Source: Actinomycetes bacterium
Lineage (GTDB): Bacteria; Actinomycetota; Acidimicrobiia; IMCC26256; JANYLB01
Length of the DNA: 64,000 bases
Assembly (NCBI GenBank): GCA_025363815.1
Contig: JANYLB010000052.1
Coordinates: forward strand, 42,020-106,019
Direction: 5' to 3'
Position numbers and translations under genes: made by a program. The notes under the pieces were generated by a model. That model was not told where the DNA came from. It searched no databases and was given only the letters and a program-made list of their open reading frames with translations. Shown piece after piece: positions 43,409 to 51,826 of the stretch (its first letter is position 1; every line of letters starts with the position of its first letter).

Positions 43409-44767
43409 GTGGAGCGGCGCATCTTCGGCCTCGAGAACGAGTACGGCGTCACCTGCACCCTGCGGGGCCAACGCCGGCTGAGCCCCGACGAAGTCGCCCG
43501 CTACCTGTTCCGACGGGTCGTGTCGTGGGGTCGGTCAAGCAACGTCTTCCTCGAGAACGGCGCGCGGCTCTATCTCGACGTCGGCAGCCACCCCGAGTAC
43601 GCGACGCCAGAGTGCGACTCGATTGCCGACCTCGTGGTCCACGACAAGGCCGGTGAGCGAATCCTCGAAGGTCTCGTGCAGAGCGCCGAGCAACGCTTGC
43701 GCGAAGAGGGGATCCGCGGCGAGGTCTTCCTCTTCAAGAACAACACCGACTCCGCCGGAAACTCCTACGGCTGCCATGAGAACTACCTCGTCGAGCGCGA
43801 CGGCGACTTCGCGAAGTTCACCGACGTGCTCATTCCGTTCCTCGTCACCCGCCAGATCTATGCGGGCGCAGGGAAGGTGCTGCAGACCGCGCGCGGCGCG
43901 ATGTACTGCGTCAGTCAGCGGGCCGAACACATATGGGAAGGCGTGTCGAGCGCGACGACCCGATCCCGACCGATCATCAACACCCGCGACGAGCCCCACG
44001 CCGACGCTGAGCGGTTCCGTCGGCTCCACGTGATCGTCGGCGACTCGAACATGAGCGAGTACTCGACCTTTCTCAAGGTCGGCACGATGTCGATCGTCTT
44101 GCGGATGCTGGAGGAAGAGGGAAACCCCTGGCGTGATCTCAGTCTCGAGAACCCGATCCGTGCGATCCGCGAGATCAGCCATGACATCACTTGTCGACGC
44201 AAGATCCGGCTAGCGAACGGCCGGGAGCTCTCGGCGGTCGACATCCAGGCCGAGTACCTCACGCGGGCCCAACGCTTCGCGAAACGACACGGCCTCTCAC
44301 CTCTGGAGCAGAAGGCGCTCGAGATGTGGGAGCACTGCATGACCCACCTGGAGAAGGATCCACTCCAGCTCTCGACCGAGGTCGACTGGGTCATCAAGCA
44401 TCATCTCATTGAGGCCTTCCGCGAGCGCCACGACGTTCCCCTGACCCATCCCCGGGTCGCGCTCGTCGACCTCGCGTACCACGACGTGACCCGGAGCCGG
44501 TCGCTCTACTACCTGCTGCAGCGACGCGGGAAGGTCGACCGGATGGCCCTCGATTCCCAGATCGATGAAGCCATCACCACCCCTCCGCAGACGACGCGCG
44601 CCAAGCTGAGGGGCGCGTTCATCAAGCGGGCCAAGGAACGCAAGCGCGACTACACGGTCGATTGGGTGCACCTGAAGCTGAACGATCAGGCGCAGCGCAC
44701 CGTGCTGTGCAAGGACCCGTTCAAGGCGACGGACGAACGCGTCGAGCGTTTGATTGCGAGCCTGTGA
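43409..44767 (+). CDS. pafA: Pup-protein ligase PafA
   Basis: A 452-residue ligase attaching the C-terminal Glu of Pup to substrate lysines using ATP. It is a paralog of Dop with [13 protein letters not shown] at the ATP/Mg site, [12 protein letters not shown] and [12 protein letters not shown] in common, but lacking the Dop loop, which distinguishes the two. The C-terminal domain ends [23 protein letters not shown] start fixed by the -10 spacing. Confidence 0.95.
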   Translation: MERRIFGLENEYGVTCTLRGQRRLSPDEVARYLFRRVVSWGRSSNVFLENGARLYLDVGSHPEYATPECDSIADLVVHDKAGERILEGLVQSAEQRLREEGIRGEVFLFKNNTDSAGNSYGCHENYLVERDGDFAKFTDVLIPFLVTRQIYAGAGKVLQTARGAMYCVSQRAEHIWEGVSSATTRSRPIINTRDEPHADAERFRRLHVIVGDSNMSEYSTFLKVGTMSIVLRMLEEEGNPWRDLSLENPIRAIREISHDITCRRKIRLANGRELSAVDIQAEYLTRAQRFAKRHGLSPLEQKALEMWEHCMTHLEKDPLQLSTEVDWVIKHHLIEAFRERHDVPLTHPRVALVDLAYHDVTRSRSLYYLLQRRGKVDRMALDSQIDEAITTPPQTTRAKLRGAFIKRAKERKRDYTVDWVHLKLNDQAQRTVLCKDPFKATDERVERLIASL

Positions 44768-44823
44768 GACCACTTCTCCCGAGCCGCGTGTCGGGTCTCG
44801 CTGGTCTCGCTCGCGACCGTCGG

Positions 44824-44829
44824 TAGCCT
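44824..44829 (+). promoter_or_regulatory. -10 element (TAGCCT) of the DUF3866 gene
   Basis: TAGCCT, 6 bases, then GTG at 44836; no ribosome-binding site. Confidence 0.5.
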
Positions 44830-44835
44830 CGCCCC

Positions 44836-45909
44836 GTGCCGTCCTTTCGAACCGGTGATGTCGTCGAGCTGCTCGAGGAACGCACGGGACTCCAACGAGT
44901 CCTGGTCGACCTCGGCGACGGCGCCGAACGCGCCTACGTGCTCACTCGCTTGACCGGGACCGTCGGTGTGGGTGATCGCGTCGTCGTGAACACGACGGCG
45001 GTCGAGCTCGGTCTGGGTACGGGTGGCTGGCATGTCGTGCATTGGAACCTCGCCCGCGACGCCTGGAGCGAGAAGGGCCCGGGCCACATCATCAAGGGCC
45101 GGTACACGAGCCTGCAGGCCGATGTCGGCAGTGCCGAAGAACACCTGGATCCCGGTTTCGTCGACATCGACTCGATCAATGGGATGCCCGTCGTCGCCGC
45201 CGCGCTGCACAGCCAGGTCCCCGCGATCGCGTTAGGCATCCGCCGGCTCGCGCCCGACGCGCGCATCGTCTATGTGATGACCGACGGCGGCGCATTGCCG
45301 CTCGCGCTGAGCGATCTGGTGGCATCGATGCGCGCCGAGAGCCTGGTCGACGCGACGGTCACCTGCGGTCACGCATTCGGGGGTGACTACGAGGCGGTCT
45401 CGGTGTTCTCCGCGCTCGCGGTCGGTCGCCATGTAGCCGCCGGCGATGTTGCGATCGTCGCGATGGGGCCCGGCATCGTCGGCACCGGCACCCGCCTCGG
45501 GTTCTCGGGGATCGAGGTCGGGCCGGTGCTCGACGCGGCCGATGGTCTCGGCGGCCAGCCGATCGCGTGTCTCCGCATGTCCTTCGCCGATCCACGGCCT
45601 CGCCATCGGGGCGTGTCGCACCACACGTTGACGACGTTGCGGATCGCGTGTCGACCGGGCGTGACCGTCGCGCTACCGCTGCTCGGCGGCGCGCAGGAGG
45701 CCACGATCCGCGCCGATCTCGCGGCGGCGGGCATCGATCGCCGCCACGACGTGATCGACGTCGCGCCCCCCGATGTGCTCGACGCGCTCGGGCCCGACGG
45801 GCTGAACGTCGTCTCGATGGGCCGACCCGCCCACGATGACCCTGCCCTCTTTCTCTCCGCCTCGGCCGCAGGCGCACTTGCCGCGAGCCGCATTGACCTG
45901 GCCACCTAG
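44836..45909 (+). CDS. DUF3866 family protein
   Basis: A 357-residue cytosolic protein of an uncharacterised actinobacterial family. Recognisable segments are VLVDLGDGAERAYVLTRLTG, GWHVVHWNLARD, GHIIKGRYTSLQADVGSAEE and VAIVAMGPGIVGTGTRLGFSG. No catalytic motif can be assigned. It sits between pafA and pafB, a place where DUF3866 genes are found in other actinobacteria, so a link with pupylation or the PafBC response is possible but unproven. Confidence 0.8.
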   Translation: MPSFRTGDVVELLEERTGLQRVLVDLGDGAERAYVLTRLTGTVGVGDRVVVNTTAVELGLGTGGWHVVHWNLARDAWSEKGPGHIIKGRYTSLQADVGSAEEHLDPGFVDIDSINGMPVVAAALHSQVPAIALGIRRLAPDARIVYVMTDGGALPLALSDLVASMRAESLVDATVTCGHAFGGDYEAVSVFSALAVGRHVAAGDVAIVAMGPGIVGTGTRLGFSGIEVGPVLDAADGLGGQPIACLRMSFADPRPRHRGVSHHTLTTLRIACRPGVTVALPLLGGAQEATIRADLAAAGIDRRHDVIDVAPPDVLDALGPDGLNVVSMGRPAHDDPALFLSASAAGALAASRIDLAT

Positions 45910-45912
45910 GCT
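45907..45912 (+). promoter_or_regulatory. -10 element (TAGGCT) overlapping a stop codon, upstream of pafB
   Basis: The first three bases are the TAG stop of the DUF3866 gene. Seven bases later an ATG opens a 28-codon frame ending just before pafB. Confidence 0.45.
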
Positions 45913-45919
45913 CGCCCTG

Positions 45920-46006
45920 ATGTGGAGCGAACACCGAAACCCTGCTGAATCGCGCCAGACTGATGCCCCGGTGGCATCCCGATCGCCCCAACGGGCCGAG
46001 TCCTGA
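45920..46006 (+). CDS. Possible 28-residue leaderless upstream ORF of pafB
   Basis: ATG at 45920 lies 7 bases after TAGGCT and opens a 28-codon frame (starting MWSEHRNPAES) whose TGA ends one base before the pafB ATG. It may be a translational leader for pafB. An alternative pafB start (ATG 45963) lies within it in another frame. Hydrophilic and not recognisable. Confidence 0.35.
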   Translation: MWSEHRNPAESRQTDAPVASRSPQRAES

Positions 46007-46007
46007 C

Positions 46008-46961
46008 ATGGATCGGCGGGAAAGGTTGCTCAACCTGCTCGCGGCACTGCTCGAGAGTCGTGGCGGGCTCACGACCGATGAGATCCTCAGCGAGCAGAGT
46101 CTCGGCTACGAAGGCCCGACGGAATCGGCGCGGAAATCGTTCGAGCGCGACAAGAAGTCGCTGCGGGCCATGGGTGTGCCGCTCGACCAGGTCGGTTCCA
46201 ACGACGAATACCGCTACCTCGTCGACCCAGAGGCGTACTACCTGCCGGACCTTGGCCTCACCAACGCCGAAGCCGCGGCGCTGCACCTAGCGGTGACCGC
46301 GATCTCGCTCGGCAACGGCGCCGGAGAAGCCGGACAGGGCGCGCTGATGAAGCTCGGTGGCCGCGAGGGTGACCGGGCCCAGACCGTCGCGGAGTTGCCG
46401 ATCGCCGCTGCGTTGGCGCCCGTGTTCGAGGCGACCCGCCGCCGGGCCACGGTGCGCTTCTCGTACCGGGGCGAGCGCCGCTACGTTGAGCCCTGGGGAC
46501 TTTCCTCGAAGCGCGGCCGCTGGTACGTGGTCGGTTTCGATCGCGAGCGCGCGCAGATCCGCGTCTTCCGCGCCGATCGAATCGACGGCACCGTTGTGCT
46601 GGGCGATGACGACGCCTTCGAGGTGCCGGAGGGGTTCCGGCCGGAGGCCGCGCTCGCCGACGAGCCGTGGCAGCTCGGTGGGGGAGAGCCGGTGCCCGTG
46701 CGGGTTCGAATCGACTCCGGACGCGCCGCCGATCTCGCGTCCAGGGCACAACAGACGGCCGACGTCGAATGGCAGCCCGATGGTGGGGCGGTCGTCACGT
46801 TGGCGGTCACCAACGTCGACGGCCTTCGCTCGCTCGTGCTCGAGTACCTCGAGCACGCCGAGGTACTCGGTCCGCCCGAGGTGCGCGCCGCGATCGTGAC
46901 GTGGCTCGAAGCGATCGCGGCGGGCGAAGCCACCCCGGAGATTAACGGGGCGATCAATTGA
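46008..46961 (+). CDS. pafB: WYL-domain transcription regulator PafB
   Basis: A 317-residue regulator with an N-terminal winged helix (DRRERLLNLLAALLESRGGLTTDEIL) and a WYL domain (FSYRGERRYVEPWGLSSKRGRWYVVGFDRER). In mycobacteria PafB and PafC form a heterodimer activating the RecA-independent DNA damage response, sensing single-stranded nucleic acid through WYL. It overlaps pafC by 4 bases (TTGA). ATG 46008 gives a start next to the DNA-binding helix; ATG 45963 is the alternative. Confidence 0.88.
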   Translation: MDRRERLLNLLAALLESRGGLTTDEILSEQSLGYEGPTESARKSFERDKKSLRAMGVPLDQVGSNDEYRYLVDPEAYYLPDLGLTNAEAAALHLAVTAISLGNGAGEAGQGALMKLGGREGDRAQTVAELPIAAALAPVFEATRRRATVRFSYRGERRYVEPWGLSSKRGRWYVVGFDRERAQIRVFRADRIDGTVVLGDDDAFEVPEGFRPEAALADEPWQLGGGEPVPVRVRIDSGRAADLASRAQQTADVEWQPDGGAVVTLAVTNVDGLRSLVLEYLEHAEVLGPPEVRAAIVTWLEAIAAGEATPEINGAIN

Positions 46962-47923
46962 GTCCGCGCCAGGGGGCCGAAGACGAGCTGACGCGTGTGC
47001 TCGCGCTGGTCCCGTGGATCATCGCCCACCCCGGTTCGACGAAACCCGTGATCGCGCACCGGTTCGGCATCTCGGTCACCCAGCTCGAGAGCGATCTCTG
47101 GCTGCTGATGATGGTCGGAGTCCCGCCGTACTCGCCCGGCGACTACATCCAGGTAGACCCCGAGTCGGACACCGTCGAGATCCGGCTCGCCGATTACTTC
47201 ACCCGGCCACTGCGGCTGAGCCCGGCAGAAGGCCTGGCCCTCCTCGCCGCCGGCCGTGCCCTCCTCGCGGTGCCCGGCTCTGACACTTCCGGACCGCTCG
47301 CGACCGCGCTCAAGCGGCTCGCGTCCGCGCTCGAAGGGGTAGACGTCGTCGTCGACTTCGGTGAGCCGACGTTCCTCGGTGAGGTTCGCGACGCGGGGCT
47401 CGCCGGTCGGAGCATCGAGATCGAATATTGGGCTGCGGGCAGGGACCATCTCACCACCCGCATCATCGATCCCGGGCCGCCGTTCTTCGCGGTGGGGCAG
47501 TGGTACACCGACGCCTACTGCCACGAACGGTCCGACAACCGCATGTTCCGCCTCGACCGAATCCGTGCGCTGCACCCGACCGACGCCACGTTCACCCCCG
47601 CGGCCGACGACACCAGCGAGCCGCCGACCGTGTTCACCGCGACGCCCGACGACATCAGCGTCACCCTCCTACTGCCGCCCGGCGCTGCCTGGGTGGCCGA
47701 GAGCACCCCCGTCGATTCGGTCGAGGAGCTCGAAGGCGGCGGGCAACGGGTTGTGCTCACCGTCGGTGCGACCGCCTGGCTCGAACGGCTGATGCTCCAG
47801 GTCGGCCCCGACGCGCGGATAGTCGAACCCCCCGAGTTGCGAGAGCTTCCGGCGCGTGCCGCCCAACGGGTGCTGGCGCGCTACGCGGGTCTGAGCCGCA
47901 CTCCGTCTGCTCCTCTGGCGTGA
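46958..47923 (+). CDS. pafC: WYL-domain transcription regulator PafC
   Basis: A 321-residue partner of PafB with the same architecture: winged helix (ELTRVLALVPWIIAHPGSTKPVIAHRFG) and WYL domain (IEIEYWAAGRDHLTTRIIDPG...GQWYTDAYCHERSDNRMFRLDRI). It starts at a TTG overlapping the pafB stop, a weak start compatible with translational coupling to fix subunit stoichiometry. The C-terminal WYL extension is present. Confidence 0.87.
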   Translation: MSPRQGAEDELTRVLALVPWIIAHPGSTKPVIAHRFGISVTQLESDLWLLMMVGVPPYSPGDYIQVDPESDTVEIRLADYFTRPLRLSPAEGLALLAAGRALLAVPGSDTSGPLATALKRLASALEGVDVVVDFGEPTFLGEVRDAGLAGRSIEIEYWAAGRDHLTTRIIDPGPPFFAVGQWYTDAYCHERSDNRMFRLDRIRALHPTDATFTPAADDTSEPPTVFTATPDDISVTLLLPPGAAWVAESTPVDSVEELEGGGQRVVLTVGATAWLERLMLQVGPDARIVEPPELRELPARAAQRVLARYAGLSRTPSAPLA

Positions 47924-47927
47924 GAGG

Positions 47928-48755
47928 ATGACCGACCTTGGAGCCGAGTCGATGAACGATGGATCCGACCCGCTGGTCGGCTCGACGAGCGCGTCGACGT
48001 CTACGCCGATCGATGACGCCCTGCCCTCGGCCCGCGCCGACAACGACGACGCCGTAGTTCCAGGCGGCGACCGGGCCGGCGATCCTCGCCCGAAGCCGGC
48101 GGCCAAGGCGTGGTGGAAGGTCGCGGTGGAGTGGGGCGGCTTCATCGTCGCCGCGCTCGTGATCGCGTTCGTGGTGAAGACGTATCTCTTCCAAGCCTTC
48201 TACATCCCCTCCGAATCGATGGTGCCGACCCTAGAGATCGGTGACCGGGTCCTCGTCAACAAGGTGAGCTACCGCCTCCACGACGTCAACCGCGGCGACA
48301 TCATCGTGTTCAAGGCCCCCGAAGGGACGCGCACCGCGGAGATCAAGGATCTCGTGAAGCGCGTCATCGGCCTCCCCGGCGACACGATCGCGGGACGCAA
48401 CGGCCGGATCTACATCAACGACAAGGTGCTCGAAGAGCCGTGGCTCCCAACGGGGACCCAGTCGCGCCAGTTCCAGTGCACCGCGCAGCTCGGCTGCGTC
48501 AACGGTCGCGTTCCGGCGAAGTCGGTCTTCGTGCTGGGCGACAACCGGCTCCAGTCGAAAGACTCGACCTACTTCGGGCCGATCAGGGACAACGGCATCA
48601 TCGGCCGGGCATTCGTGCGCATCTGGCCGCTCGACCGTCTCGCGTTCATCGGCCCGTCATACTTGGTGCCGATGCTTGTTGTCATCGCCCTGATCGCCCT
48701 GTTCTTCGTCGTGAGCAGCCTCTGGTCACGCCGCTCCAAACCGACCAGCAGCTAG
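47928..48755 (+). CDS. lepB: Signal peptidase I
   Basis: A 275-residue membrane protease removing signal peptides. An unusually long, disordered N-terminus (~60 residues, Ser/Asp/Pro-rich) precedes the membrane anchor (~69-86, WGGFIVAALVIAFVVKTY). The Ser/Lys dyad is in YIPSESMVP (Ser97) and LVKRVIGLPGD (Lys144); VFVLGDNRLQSKDS is box E. A second hydrophobic span lies at the C-terminus (LVPMLVVIALIALFFVVSSL). ATG 47952 with a GGAG upstream is an alternative start. Confidence 0.9.
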   Translation: MTDLGAESMNDGSDPLVGSTSASTSTPIDDALPSARADNDDAVVPGGDRAGDPRPKPAAKAWWKVAVEWGGFIVAALVIAFVVKTYLFQAFYIPSESMVPTLEIGDRVLVNKVSYRLHDVNRGDIIVFKAPEGTRTAEIKDLVKRVIGLPGDTIAGRNGRIYINDKVLEEPWLPTGTQSRQFQCTAQLGCVNGRVPAKSVFVLGDNRLQSKDSTYFGPIRDNGIIGRAFVRIWPLDRLAFIGPSYLVPMLVVIALIALFFVVSSLWSRRSKPTSS

Positions 48756-48778
48756 CACCTCACCGAAGCGCGGTGCTA
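48753..48778. terminator. Hairpin between convergent lepB and GDPD genes
   Basis: A perfect 7-base inverted repeat TAGCACC/GGTGCTA with a 12-base loop, starting on the lepB stop codon and lying in the convergent gap. There is no U-tract, so it may be a pause or bidirectional termination site at best. Confidence 0.3.
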
Positions 48779-48787
48779 CGGCTCCGC

Positions 48788-49513
48788 TCAATTTGGCTCG
48801 GGTGACCATTGCGCGACGGTGGTGACCATGCGGTCGACGTGATCGCAGTACACCCCGTCGACCGCCATCGCGAGCGCAGCCCGCAGGTGGCGCACCTCTT
48901 GCACGTCCCACGCGAACGTGCGCACATCGAAACGGTGGAACAGCGAGACCAGGCCCTTGGACCAGTCGGTGTGGTGCATGTTCATCGCGTCGACCCCGAT
49001 CTCCGCGAGGTCGGCCGCATGCCGTTCGAGGGGCACTGAAATCGCTCGACGGCGGCGGGAGTGCACCAGCCGACTCGGCGTGCCTTCCTCCCTCAGGGAT
49101 GCCAACAGGCTGAAGCTCGGGCTGCATACCCACAAGCGTTCGGCGGCGCCTACGAGGCGAGCGACCTCAATCATCGGACGGGCGACCCCAGGGATCTTCG
49201 CGTCGATGGAGAGCTCGAAGTCGGTCCCGCAGACCTCGTAGAGATCGGCGAGGCGAGGAATATTCAACGCGGCGAGATCGGAAGCGGCGGTCTGGTCGAC
49301 ACGCGTCCGCCGCAGCCCCCGCCGTGAGACCGCGTCGTGAACCAGCACGACCTCGCCGTCGGCAGAGAGCCACGCATCGGACTCGAGGCCCCCGGCACCG
49401 CGCGCCAGCGCGTATACGAAAGCCGGGATGGTGTTCTCCCGTTCTTCGATGCGGGCACCACGGTGAGCGAAGGTGATCGGAGCCACAGACGCTGACTCTG
49501 CCAGAAACCTCAT
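48788..49513 (-). CDS. Glycerophosphodiester phosphodiesterase family protein
   Basis: A 241-residue TIM-barrel phosphodiesterase. Catalytic features are FAHRGARIEERENTIPAF (His and Arg-Gly with conserved Glu-Asn), then GLESDAWLSADGEVVLVHDAVSRR containing the metal-ligand Glu/Asp and second His. The C-terminal half has TFAWDVQEV and GVYCDHVDR. No signal peptide, so cytosolic. It would release glycerol 3-phosphate or a related phosphoester. The ATG at 49513 begins directly at the family start. Confidence 0.83.
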   Translation of the reverse strand: MRFLAESASVAPITFAHRGARIEERENTIPAFVYALARGAGGLESDAWLSADGEVVLVHDAVSRRGLRRTRVDQTAASDLAALNIPRLADLYEVCGTDFELSIDAKIPGVARPMIEVARLVGAAERLWVCSPSFSLLASLREEGTPSRLVHSRRRRAISVPLERHAADLAEIGVDAMNMHHTDWSKGLVSLFHRFDVRTFAWDVQEVRHLRAALAMAVDGVYCDHVDRMVTTVAQWSPEPN

Positions 49514-49604
49514 CCCCGAATCGACCGCGGCGCCAGATCCTTGCCTCAAGGGCATCCCCGGGCGCGCCGATGGGAGACGACCAGGCCAGAGAAGGGGCTC
49601 TCCA

Positions 49605-49949
49605 GTGACCACCATCCGAGCAAACTGCCCAAATTGTGGCGACGTACAGCTTCGAGCCACGGACCTCGTTGTCCGGGTGTGCTCGGACGACGAGCAGGGT
49701 TCGTATTGCTTCCGTTGCCCGTCGTGCGAACAGGCCGTCGCCAAGGAGGCCAGTCGCCGCATCGTCGATCTCCTCGTGTCGTCGGGAGTCCGGATGCAGG
49801 TCTGGCGTCTCCCATCGGAGCTCCGTGAGGCCCGATACGCCGGTCCTGCGATCGCGCCGGACGACCTCCTCGACTTCCACCTCATGCTCGCCGGCGATCA
49901 GTGGTTCGACGACGTGGCCGCCATGGTCCGTCGCGAGCCCTCCCGGTAG
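49605..49949 (+). CDS. Zinc-ribbon hypothetical protein
   Basis: A 114-residue protein with a four-cysteine zinc ribbon near the N-terminus: CPNC (residues 8-11) and CPSC (38-41), with two further Cys at 26 and 35. It is followed by a helical region and a pair of Trp-containing segments (RMQVWRLPSELREARY). Not assigned to a known family. GTG start with AAGGGG about 9 bases upstream. It may bind nucleic acid or act as a small regulator. Confidence 0.65.
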   Translation: MTTIRANCPNCGDVQLRATDLVVRVCSDDEQGSYCFRCPSCEQAVAKEASRRIVDLLVSSGVRMQVWRLPSELREARYAGPAIAPDDLLDFHLMLAGDQWFDDVAAMVRREPSR

Positions 49950-49952
49950 GAT
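49947..49952 (+). promoter_or_regulatory. -10 element (TAGGAT) overlapping a stop codon
   Basis: The TAG of the Zn-ribbon gene forms the first half. A 7-base spacer leads to GTG 49960, with no ribosome-binding site. Confidence 0.45.
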
Positions 49953-49959
49953 CGGCTTC

Positions 49960-50193
49960 GTGTCACCGGTCTGGGTGCTCGTCGTATTAGCCGTGTTGGG
50001 AAGCGCCGCGATGTTGTTGCTCGCGGCCCGACGTACTCACGACGAGATCACTCCGACGATCGAGGCATTCGACCGCTTCCGGGCCGCGATCAGTCCGATC
50101 GCGGCCACGTTGGCAGTCGAAACCGAGGTGACCCGTCGGCGGATCTCCCTCGCGAACGCCGAGCTCGAACGTCGCGGCGCGCCCGACGCGTAA
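49960..50193 (+). CDS. Small single-TM hypothetical protein
   Basis: A 77-residue protein with a membrane span right at the N-terminus (VWVLVVLAVLGSAAMLLLAA, ~4-23) and a cytoplasmic amphipathic helical tail (DEITPTIEAFDRFRAAISPI and VTRRRISLANAELERRG). Not recognised. Start fixed by TAGGAT. Its size and form are common for uncharacterised membrane proteins near tatA in actinobacteria. Confidence 0.55.
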   Translation: MSPVWVLVVLAVLGSAAMLLLAARRTHDEITPTIEAFDRFRAAISPIAATLAVETEVTRRRISLANAELERRGAPDA

Positions 50194-50295
50194 CGGGTTT
50201 CCCGGCTGCGCCCACTCGGCCGCGCCGAAGCGATCATCCGGAACGGGTAGAAGAAACGGATTCTCGGTGGGTCCTCGGTGGTCGGCCCTCGCCAC

Positions 50296-50301
50296 TATCA
50301 T
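50296..50301 (+). promoter_or_regulatory. -10 element (TATCAT) of the tatAC operon
   Basis: TATCAT is 35 bases before the tatA GTG, leaving room for a short leader with the AAGGAG ribosome-binding site. No convincing -35. Confidence 0.4.
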
Positions 50302-50336
50302 GACCCCGGTTCCCCGGCGCTCGAAAGGAGCCCACC

Positions 50337-50675
50337 GTGCCGTCGCTCGGGCCCCTCGAGATCCTCGTGGTACTGGTCGTGGCGATGCTCGTATTCGGTC
50401 CCGACAAGCTGCCCGAGATTGCCCGCCAGGTCGGCAAAGGCCTCTCCGAGCTCCGGCGTGTCCAGCACCACCTACGGGGCGAGCTCGACGATGCCATCCA
50501 CAGCGTCATGGACGACGACAAGCCTCAGGTCGCCTCTCCCGACGCCGCGCCGATCGTCCCTGAAACCTCGCCGGTGGAGATACCACCGCCGGCTCTCGAC
50601 CCGATGACCCCGGTCGAAGCGGCTCCCGCCAAACCCGAACCTCCAGCGCCGCCGCTCGCCGACGACGCCAGCTGA
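50337..50675 (+). CDS. tatA: Twin-arginine translocase subunit TatA/B-like
   Basis: A 112-residue Tat pore subunit: a short N-terminal span (LEILVVLVVAMLVFG), the hinge with FGPDKLPEIARQVGKG, an amphipathic helix (LSELRRVQHHLRGELDDAIH) and a long Pro/Ala-rich cytoplasmic tail. The tail and the Glu after the hinge make a TatB-like role possible as well. AAGGAG lies 6 bases before the GTG. It is followed by tatC after 10 bases. Confidence 0.9.
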   Translation: MPSLGPLEILVVLVVAMLVFGPDKLPEIARQVGKGLSELRRVQHHLRGELDDAIHSVMDDDKPQVASPDAAPIVPETSPVEIPPPALDPMTPVEAAPAKPEPPAPPLADDAS

Positions 50676-50685
50676 GAACTTCTCC

Positions 50686-51435
50686 GTGAAGCTCCGTCTC
50701 CCCAAGCGCAGCGCGCGGCCCGTCGGCGGCCAGATGTCGATCGTCGAACACCTCGGCGAGTTCCGCCGCCGCTTCATCATCTGCATTGTGGCGATCGTGA
50801 TCGGCGGGATCATCTGCTTCATCCTGTCGCCCTACATCATCACCTTCTTGGTCCAGTTCTACCGGGACGCGTTGCACGATCCCACCAAGAAGTTGAACTT
50901 CCTCGGGCCGCTCGACGCGTTCGCGACCCGGCTCAAGATCGCGACCTACGGCGGCATCGTGCTCGCGCTGCCGGTGTGGCTGTTCCAGCTTTGGCGCTTC
51001 ATCACCCCGGGCCTGAACCCGAAGGAGCGCAAGTACGCGATCCCCTTCGTGATGTCGTCGATGGTGTTGTTCCTGTTCGGCGGAGTGGTCGCGCTTCTCA
51101 CCCTCAAGCCCGCGCTCGCCTTCCTGTTGAACATCGGCGGCGCCGATCTGCGCCCCGAGCTCACTGCCGACAAGTACCTGTCTCTCGTCGCGCTGATGAT
51201 CGTCGCCTTCGGTGCGGCCTTCGAGTTCCCGGTCGTTTTGATGTTCCTGCTGCTTGCCCGAGTGCTCACCACCAAGAAGCTGCGGCAGTGGCGTCGCTGG
51301 GCGATTGTCGGGATCTTCATCTTTGCGGCCGTCATCACGCCGAGTCAGGATCCATACTCTCTGTTTGCGATGGCAATCCCCATGTGCGTCTTCTACGAGG
51401 CCACGATCGTGTTCGGAAGGCTGCTGAAGCGATGA
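50686..51435 (+). CDS. tatC: Twin-arginine translocase subunit TatC
   Basis: A 249-residue six-span protein that binds Tat signal peptides. The conserved N-terminal MSIVEHLGEFRRR (Glu needed for signal recognition) follows a short basic head. FLGPLDAF, LFQLWRFITPGLNPKERKY and the C-terminal FIFAAVITPSQDPYSLFAMAIPM are all standard. It would export folded, often cofactor-bearing proteins together with the adjacent TatA. Confidence 0.94.
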   Translation: MKLRLPKRSARPVGGQMSIVEHLGEFRRRFIICIVAIVIGGIICFILSPYIITFLVQFYRDALHDPTKKLNFLGPLDAFATRLKIATYGGIVLALPVWLFQLWRFITPGLNPKERKYAIPFVMSSMVLFLFGGVVALLTLKPALAFLLNIGGADLRPELTADKYLSLVALMIVAFGAAFEFPVVLMFLLLARVLTTKKLRQWRRWAIVGIFIFAAVITPSQDPYSLFAMAIPMCVFYEATIVFGRLLKR

Positions 51436-51457
51436 ATCGAGAAACGGTGCCGAGCTG

Positions 51458-51826
51458 ATGAGCCAGTTGGCCCGTTCGGGCCCGCCGCCCAAACGCGCGC
51501 GAAGCTCCCGCGAGCCGTACCGGCCGCCGCGTGAAACCAAAGAGCTGGTGAAGGCCGTCGGCGCCGGCGTCTGCGTAGTGGTGCTGAGCCTCGGCGCAGT
51601 GCTGTTCCTCGGTCGCGATCACCTCGGAAACGACTCGACGGCGCCAGTGAGCACCGTGACCACCATCCCCTCCGGAACTCCCGCGACACCCCCCTCGGCG
51701 GTGCCGGGAACGTCAGCACCGGCGGGCACCCCACCCGCCTCGTCGGCCCCGGCCGGGCGCGAGACACCGCCGCCGACCAGTGCCCCCAGCGCCTCGACCA
51801 CCCTTCCCGGGGCGCCCAAGCCGTGA
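51458..51826 (+). CDS. Single-TM protein with Pro/Thr/Ser-rich extracellular tail
   Basis: A 122-residue protein: basic cytoplasmic N-terminus, one span (~33-52, AVGAGVCVVVLSLGAVLFLG) and a low-complexity Pro/Thr/Ser/Ala tail (~60-122) typical of wall-spanning linkers that may be O-glycosylated. No catalytic domain. The helicase gene starts on its stop codon (GTGA). Function unknown. Confidence 0.6.
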   Translation: MSQLARSGPPPKRARSSREPYRPPRETKELVKAVGAGVCVVVLSLGAVLFLGRDHLGNDSTAPVSTVTTIPSGTPATPPSAVPGTSAPAGTPPASSAPAGRETPPPTSAPSASTTLPGAPKP

